Below, one piece after another: positions 7,351 through 9,537 of a DNA stretch of 9,537 bases. The stretch is taken from contig UQXG01000093.1 of the NCBI GenBank assembly GCA_900544945.1, positions 1 through 9,537 on the forward strand, written 5' to 3'. Position 1 is the first letter of the stretch. Every line of letters starts with the position of its first letter. Under the pieces are notes generated by a model, which saw only the letters and a list, made by a program, of their open reading frames with translations, searched no databases and had not been told where the DNA came from. This DNA is from an uncultured Eubacteriales bacterium. GTDB taxonomy: Bacteria; Bacillota; Clostridia; Oscillospirales; Oscillospiraceae. A program made the position numbers and the translations under genes.

Positions 7351-7442
7351 CCGGGGGATTCTCAAGGGGGCGGCTTTTCGGCAGCGCCCCTTGAGCCGGC
7401 TTCTTATCAATTTTCTTGCCGGGACAAGAAAATTGCCCCCGG
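7351..7442. repeat. Nested three-stem structured element
   Basis: Outer arms CCGGGGG (7351-7357) and CCCCCGG (7436-7442) enclose two perfect hairpins. The first is CTCAAGGGGGCG/CGCCCCTTGAG (7361-7372 and 7385-7395, with a one-base bulge). The second is CAATTTTCTTG-CCGGGA-CAAGAAAATTG (7408-7435). The result is a compact three-way-junction fold in either strand's RNA. A further AAGCTTC-TAG-GAAGCTT palindrome follows at 7458-7474. No reading frame or promoter explains it; a miniature mobile element or structured RNA are both possible. Confidence 0.6.
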
Positions 7443-7502
7443 AGGGACCGGCACTGAAAGCTTCTAGGAAGCTTGGTACATAAGTGCAAATCCGCAACTT
7501 GC

Positions 7503-7687
7503 GGGCCAATGTGGGCATTGGCCCCTACGAGTTCTATTAGGATACCCGGAAGAACAGGGGGGTTCCCTCCGGTCACAATCCATCCCCCTTGGCTCCCACT
7601 CTGGGGGAGCTGTCACGAAGTGACTGAGAGGGCAAATAGAACCCTCTCCGCCCCTGCCGGGGCACCTCTCCCATAGGGAGAGGCAAG
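7503..7687. repeat. Third, divergent composite hairpin repeat
   Basis: A series of short hairpins follows the order of the composite repeat at 4411-4885 but with other loops. They are GGGCCAATG...CATTGGCCC (about 7502-7522), GGCTCCC...GGGAGC (7591-7610), GTCAC-GAA-GTGAC (7612-7624) in the place of the longer GTCATGGCC stem, GAGAGGG...CCCTCTC (7626-7648) and the identical CCTCTCCC-ATA-GGGAGAGG module. The gap from 7206 to 7767 otherwise shows no gene, tRNA or promoter. Confidence 0.7.
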
Positions 7688-7767
7688 TGCCCGCATCCAC
7701 CCGCTGCGGCGAGCGCCCTCTATTTCGGTGCGGATTGGCTCACGATGACCCGGTATTTTGACATAGG

Positions 7768-7797
7768 AAAACGCCCGGAAGCGGTTGCTTCCGGGCG
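7768..7797 (-). terminator. Intrinsic terminator of the rpsF-ssb-rpsR operon
   Basis: On the minus strand a perfect 11-bp stem (CGCCCGGAAGC/GCTTCCGGGCG, loop of 4) is followed by TTTTCC, starting about 10 nt after the rpsR stop codon. It is a strong Rho-independent terminator. Confidence 0.92.
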
Positions 7798-7807
7798 GGA
7801 TAACCTT

Positions 7808-8044
7808 TTAGTCAGCGACGTAGGGCAGCAGGGCGATCTGACGGGCACGCTTGATGGCGGTGGTCAGGTCACGCTGGTGAGCGGCGCAGGTACCGGTGGT
7901 ACGGCGGGGCAGAATCTTGCCGCGCTCGGACAGGTAACGGCGGAGCTTTGCGGTGTCCTTGTAGTCGATAGCGGTCACCTTATCCACGCAGAACGCGCAA
8001 ACCTTCTTGCGCTTGCGGGGACGCATACGCTGTTCGTTAGCCAT
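7808..8044 (-). CDS. rpsR: 30S ribosomal protein S18
   Basis: This 78-residue basic ribosomal protein of the small-subunit platform binds 16S rRNA as a heterodimer with S6. The sequence has a basic N-terminus (MRPRKRKK), the S18 core DYKDTAKLRRYLSERGKILPRR and the TGTCAAHQR motif. Cysteines C16 and C19 (CAFC) plus C53 and H56 (CAAH) suggest the zinc-binding 'C+' form of S18; metal binding is inferred from family knowledge. The start has AAGGAGGG 7-8 nt upstream. It is the last gene of the operon, 42 nt after ssb, and is followed by a strong terminator. Confidence 0.97.
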   Translation of the reverse strand: MANEQRMRPRKRKKVCAFCVDKVTAIDYKDTAKLRRYLSERGKILPRRTTGTCAAHQRDLTTAIKRARQIALLPYVAD

Positions 8045-8086
8045 GGAAATTCCCTCCTTGTAAGTTTTTTGCAGAAAAGTTCGTTG

Positions 8087-8593
8087 TTAGAAGGGCAGCT
8101 GAGCGTCATCATCCTCCAGCATCGCAAAATCCGATGCGGGAGCGCTTGCGGGGGCAGAATAGCTGGGCGCGGGAGCAGAATAACTGCTGCCATAATTATT
8201 ATTGGCAGGGGCGCTGCCGTAATTGCCGCCATAGCTATTATTGTTATAGCTTCCGTTGGAAGCATCATCCCGCCGGGAAGAACCGAAGTAGACATTGTCT
8301 GCCACGATCTCCGCGCTGCGGCGCTTATTGCCGTCCTTATCTGTCCAGCTGCGAATTTGCAGCCGTCCGGACACCACGATCATGCTGCCCTTCTGGAAAT
8401 ACTTGGAGACAAACTCTCCGGTACCCCGCCAGGCCACACAGTCGATGAAGTCCGTTTCCCGTTCACCGCTCTCCTTATTGGGGATATCGCGGTCAACTGC
8501 CACCGAAAAGCTGGCTACGGCGATGCCGCTGCCGGTACGGCGCAGTTCCGGGTCACGGGTCAGACGACCCATGATAACGATGTGGTTGAGCAT
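8087..8593 (-). CDS. ssb: Single-stranded DNA-binding protein
   Basis: This 168-residue homotetrameric SSB protects single-stranded DNA in replication and repair. Residues 1-104 form the OB-fold (MLNHIVIMGRLTRDPELR, FIDCVAWRGTGEFVSKYFQKG, VVSGRLQIRSW, VADNVYF). A low-complexity Gly/Asn/Ser/Tyr/Ala/Pro linker follows (about 112-155). The acidic C-terminal tip DDDAQLPF recruits partner proteins such as PriA, RecO and polymerase subunits. Its start lies one base after the rpsF stop, with GGAGG inside the last rpsF codons, so translation is coupled. The placement between rpsF and rpsR is the conserved Bacillota arrangement and indicates the main housekeeping SSB, not a phage or plasmid copy. Confidence 0.97.
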   Translation of the reverse strand: MLNHIVIMGRLTRDPELRRTGSGIAVASFSVAVDRDIPNKESGERETDFIDCVAWRGTGEFVSKYFQKGSMIVVSGRLQIRSWTDKDGNKRRSAEIVADNVYFGSSRRDDASNGSYNNNSYGGNYGSAPANNNYGSSYSAPAPSYSAPASAPASDFAMLEDDDAQLPF

Positions 8594-8594
8594 A

Positions 8595-8891
8595 TCAGGC
8601 CTCCACTGCTGTGGTCAGGCAGCGCATAACGCCTTCGGTGATCTTCATCACACGCTCCAGCTCTGCGGGGAACTCGGGCTTGCACTCCATGTCCATCAGA
8701 ACATAGTAGCCTTCGTTCAGGTCATTGATTTCGTAGGCCAGGCGACGCTTGCCCCACTCGTCAACGCTCAGCAGAGTACCCTCCGCCTCCACCATTGCCT
8801 TGAACTTTTCCACAAGTGCTGCGATGCCCTCCTCACCCAGGGTAGGGTTGATGATGTAGAGCACCTCATACTTACCGGTGATCTTAGCCAT
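8595..8891 (-). CDS. rpsF: 30S ribosomal protein S6
   Basis: This 98-residue ribosomal protein pairs with S18 on the platform of the small subunit. Family hallmarks are KYEVLYIINPTLGEEG at the N-terminus and the DEWGKRRLAYEINDLNEGYYVLMDM core that forms the S18 and rRNA contact surface. Its length is typical and it lacks the acidic tail seen in some proteobacteria. The start has a strong AAGGAGGTG about 8 nt upstream. It is first in the operon rpsF-ssb-rpsR. In many bacteria the S6:S18 complex binds the rpsF leader and represses translation; a candidate leader hairpin is present upstream. Confidence 0.97.
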   Translation of the reverse strand: MAKITGKYEVLYIINPTLGEEGIAALVEKFKAMVEAEGTLLSVDEWGKRRLAYEINDLNEGYYVLMDMECKPEFPAELERVMKITEGVMRCLTTAVEA

Positions 8892-8919
8892 GTTGATTGC
8901 ACCTCCTTTTGGACTTTTG

Positions 8920-8940
8920 ACCCCCGGTCGCGCCGGGAGT
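8920..8940 (-). promoter_or_regulatory. rpsF leader hairpin, candidate S6:S18 control element
   Basis: In the mRNA sense an 8-bp stem ACUCCCGG/CCGGGGGU with loop CGCGA lies 28 nt before the rpsF start codon and close to its ribosome binding site. A second hairpin, GUCUGC-GAAC-GCAGAC (8948-8963), sits at the predicted transcript start. Known S6:S18-binding leaders display a CCG triplet in a stem-loop. The CCG here is in the stem, so the match is only suggestive. Confidence 0.4.
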
Positions 8941-8969
8941 AAGGATTGTCTGCGTTCGCAGACTGACTT

Positions 8970-8998
8970 ATTTTAATGGAAGAATCCGAAAAAGTCAA
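8970..8998 (-). promoter_or_regulatory. Promoter of the rpsF operon
   Basis: On the minus strand TTGACT (8998-8993), a 17-nt spacer and TAAAAT (8975-8970) form a strong SigA-type promoter. Transcription would begin near 8963, giving a leader of about 70 nt. It is divergent from the small-RNA promoter starting at 9053. Confidence 0.85.
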
Positions 8999-9052
8999 GG
9001 ATTTTTTTGATTTTTTCGGAAAGAAAAGCAATCTCCCCAGTGCCGCGGGGCA

Positions 9053-9081
9053 TTGACTTTTTGCTTTCTTTGGGGTATAGT
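9053..9081 (+). promoter_or_regulatory. Promoter of the antitoxin small RNA
   Basis: TTGACT (9053-9058), a 17-nt spacer and TATAGT (9076-9081) lie on the plus strand, with no ribosome binding site or credible coding region downstream before a terminator 95 nt later. The same TTGACT-17-TATAGT pattern recurs at 9508-9536. Confidence 0.85.
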
Positions 9082-9087
9082 AGAGAT

Positions 9088-9182
9088 ACGAAGGGTGCTA
9101 CCGGCAGACGGTCAGACCCCGAGTGGTATTGTTACAAGAAGTAACCGCACTCTTTGGTCGGAGGGGCGGTTACTTCTTTTTT
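9088..9182 (+). ncRNA. Putative type I antitoxin RNA, antisense to the toxin 3' end
   Basis: The roughly 95-nt predicted transcript starts about 7 nt after the -10 box and ends at an 11-bp terminator stem followed by six Ts. Its 5' part carries GGTGCTACC (9094-9102) and a small CCG/CGG hairpin. Its 3' part is complementary to the toxin stop codon region and terminator. An internal CAAGAAGTAAC (9135-9145) can also pair with the toxin mRNA leader. No translated product is expected. The 5' end is inferred from the promoter, so it could be off by a few bases. Identification as an antitoxin rests on layout, not on a known RNA family match. Confidence 0.7.
9138..9182 (+). terminator. Bidirectional terminator shared by antitoxin RNA and toxin mRNA
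   Basis: GAAGTAACCGC (9138-9148) and GCGGTTACTTC (9166-9176) form a perfect 11-bp stem with a 17-nt loop and TTTTTT (9177-9182) on the plus strand. The same hairpin follows the toxin stop on the minus strand, where the downstream T-run is weaker. Convergent transcripts sharing one terminator are a hallmark of par/Fst-like type I modules. Confidence 0.85.
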
Positions 9183-9253
9183 GTCTGTAAAAACAGGCCG
9201 ATGATGCCAACGATTAAAATGCCGATCTGGATTAGGTCGGAGTATGTAACCAT
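9170..9253 (-). CDS. Small hydrophobic putative holin-like toxin (type I TA, Hol-Tox-like)
   Basis: This 27-residue membrane peptide begins MVTYSDLIQI and continues with one hydrophobic span of about 15-18 residues (GILIVGIIGLFLQ). It ends in a basic tail TKKK. The size, the N-terminal MVTYxxL and the lysine-rich end match the putative holin-like toxins of Bacillota, thought to insert into and depolarise the membrane when unrepressed. The GAGGGGG ribosome binding site lies 8-9 nt before the ATG and is predicted to be paired with an upstream ACCCCC. The stop codon lies within the terminator stem shared with the antisense RNA. The gene is too short for ordinary gene callers. Toxicity is not shown by the sequence. 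Confidence 0.82.
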   Translation of the reverse strand: MVTYSDLIQIGILIVGIIGLFLQTKKK

Positions 9254-9348
9254 CCGCAGCACCCCCTCTCTCTTTTCGGAGATTCGGGGGTCAAGAAGTT
9301 ACCCCCGAAAAATGGGGGCCAACCGCCTACCGTTACTGGTAGCACCAT
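9254..9348 (-). promoter_or_regulatory. Structured 5' leader of the toxin mRNA
   Basis: In transcript order the leader has GGUGCUACC with a CUACC/GGUAG hairpin, a CCCCC-AUUUUU-CGGGGG-type hairpin (9302-9318), a linker UAACUUCUUG (9292-9301) and a hairpin whose ACCCCC (9291-9286) pairs with GGGGGU (9266-9261) over the toxin ribosome binding site. Repeated C5 and G5 tracts allow alternative pairing. Leader-mediated occlusion of the start is usual for type I toxins. Confidence 0.65.
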
Positions 9349-9352
9349 AGAC

Positions 9353-9381
9353 ACAGTAGCATATACCTCCTCATAAATCAA
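9353..9381 (-). promoter_or_regulatory. Promoter of the toxin mRNA
   Basis: On the minus strand TTGATT (9381-9376), a 17-nt spacer and TACTGT (9358-9353) with TG one base upstream of the -10 (extended -10). Transcription would begin near 9346-9348 and run about 210 nt to the shared terminator. The -10 is weaker than that of the antitoxin RNA, consistent with excess antitoxin. Confidence 0.65.
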
Positions 9382-9428
9382 GCGCCCAGACAGAATTTTC
9401 CCGGTATTCCCCCGGTAAATTTTCAGGC

Positions 9429-9453
9429 CGCTCCGGCGGGAGCGTTTATTTTA
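9429..9453 (+). terminator. Orphan terminator-like hairpin
   Basis: A 6-bp stem CGCTCC/GGAGCG with loop GGCG is followed by TTTATTTTAT on the plus strand. No plus-strand gene ends here in the window. It may insulate the toxin promoter from plus-strand read-through. Apart from the flanking promoters I see no gene in 9382-9507. Confidence 0.55.
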
Positions 9454-9507
9454 TATAATGTGTATGCCCTCCGGCAAAATGTTCAAGAATAATTCAAAAG
9501 TAACCCA

Positions 9508-9536
9508 TTGACTTTTTTAGCACTCTGGTGTATAGT
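9508..9536 (+). promoter_or_regulatory. Second antitoxin-type promoter at the right edge
   Basis: TTGACT (9508-9513), a 17-nt spacer and TATAGT (9531-9536) have the same hexamers, spacing and flanking CATTGACTTTTT as the promoter at 9053-9081. The sequence ends one base later, so the transcript is not visible. Confidence 0.75.
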
Positions 9537-9537
9537 G

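Noticed and set aside
7206..7767. tRNA or other known RNA gene in the long gap
   Set aside because: The hairpins present do not give a cloverleaf with a T-loop GTTCGA, an anticodon stem or a CCA end.
9232..9348. 38-codon minus-strand ORF starting at the toxin transcript's predicted 5' end and overlapping the toxin start
   Set aside because: It would need leaderless initiation with no ribosome binding site. The composition is not protein-like, although a hok/mok-like coupling role cannot be fully excluded.
9123..9350. 75-residue plus-strand ORF over the toxin
   Set aside because: It runs through the antitoxin terminator and antisense to the toxin, has no ribosome binding site and no recognisable domain. 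Such ORFs are a common misannotation at type I loci.

Overview
The window looks like chromosomal DNA of a GC-rich, low-motility-type gut Clostridia (Bacillota, probably the Oscillospiraceae/Oscillospirales). This rests on strong AAGGAGG-type ribosome binding sites, a class III (Firmicutes-type) fructose-1,6-bisphosphatase, a YtrA-type GntR/ABC operon, the rpsF-ssb-rpsR operon order, and many small hairpin-rich dispersed repeats between genes. The taxonomic placement is inference; there is no rRNA here to test it.

Left part (1-3421): after repeat debris at the left edge, a near-consensus extended -10 promoter (219-247) followed at once by a perfect 10-bp-arm palindrome (249-273) drives a tightly packed three-gene operon on the plus strand. 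It encodes a YtrA-like GntR repressor, an ABC-type ATPase, and a large permease with nine predicted membrane segments fused to a soluble C-terminal region. The coding regions overlap by 8 and 26 nt. The likely logic is an autoregulated, ligand- or stress-inducible ABC exporter/cell-envelope system.

Middle (3422-5025): a secreted lipoprotein of unknown function (3529-4305) with its own terminator is flanked by inverted pieces of a dispersed repeat. After it comes about 700 bp of non-coding DNA holding two direct copies of a composite, hairpin-built repeat 278 bp apart.

Right part, minus strand (5026-8998): fbp (gluconeogenic FBPase) with its own promoter; a 560-bp non-coding block with a nested stem-loop element and more repeat debris; then the rpsF-ssb-rpsR operon (S6, single-strand DNA-binding protein, S18) with a clear promoter, a leader hairpin and a strong terminator.

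Right edge (9053-9537): the most notable locus. A 27-residue single-membrane-span toxin of the putative holin-like (Hol-Tox) type lies on the minus strand. It faces a convergent, roughly 95-nt untranslated RNA on the plus strand with its own promoter and terminator that overlaps the toxin's 3' end. This has the layout of an unannotated type I toxin-antitoxin module similar in architecture to par/Fst or TxpA/RatA. A second copy of the RNA promoter begins in the last 30 bases, suggesting a tandem array that continues outside the window.
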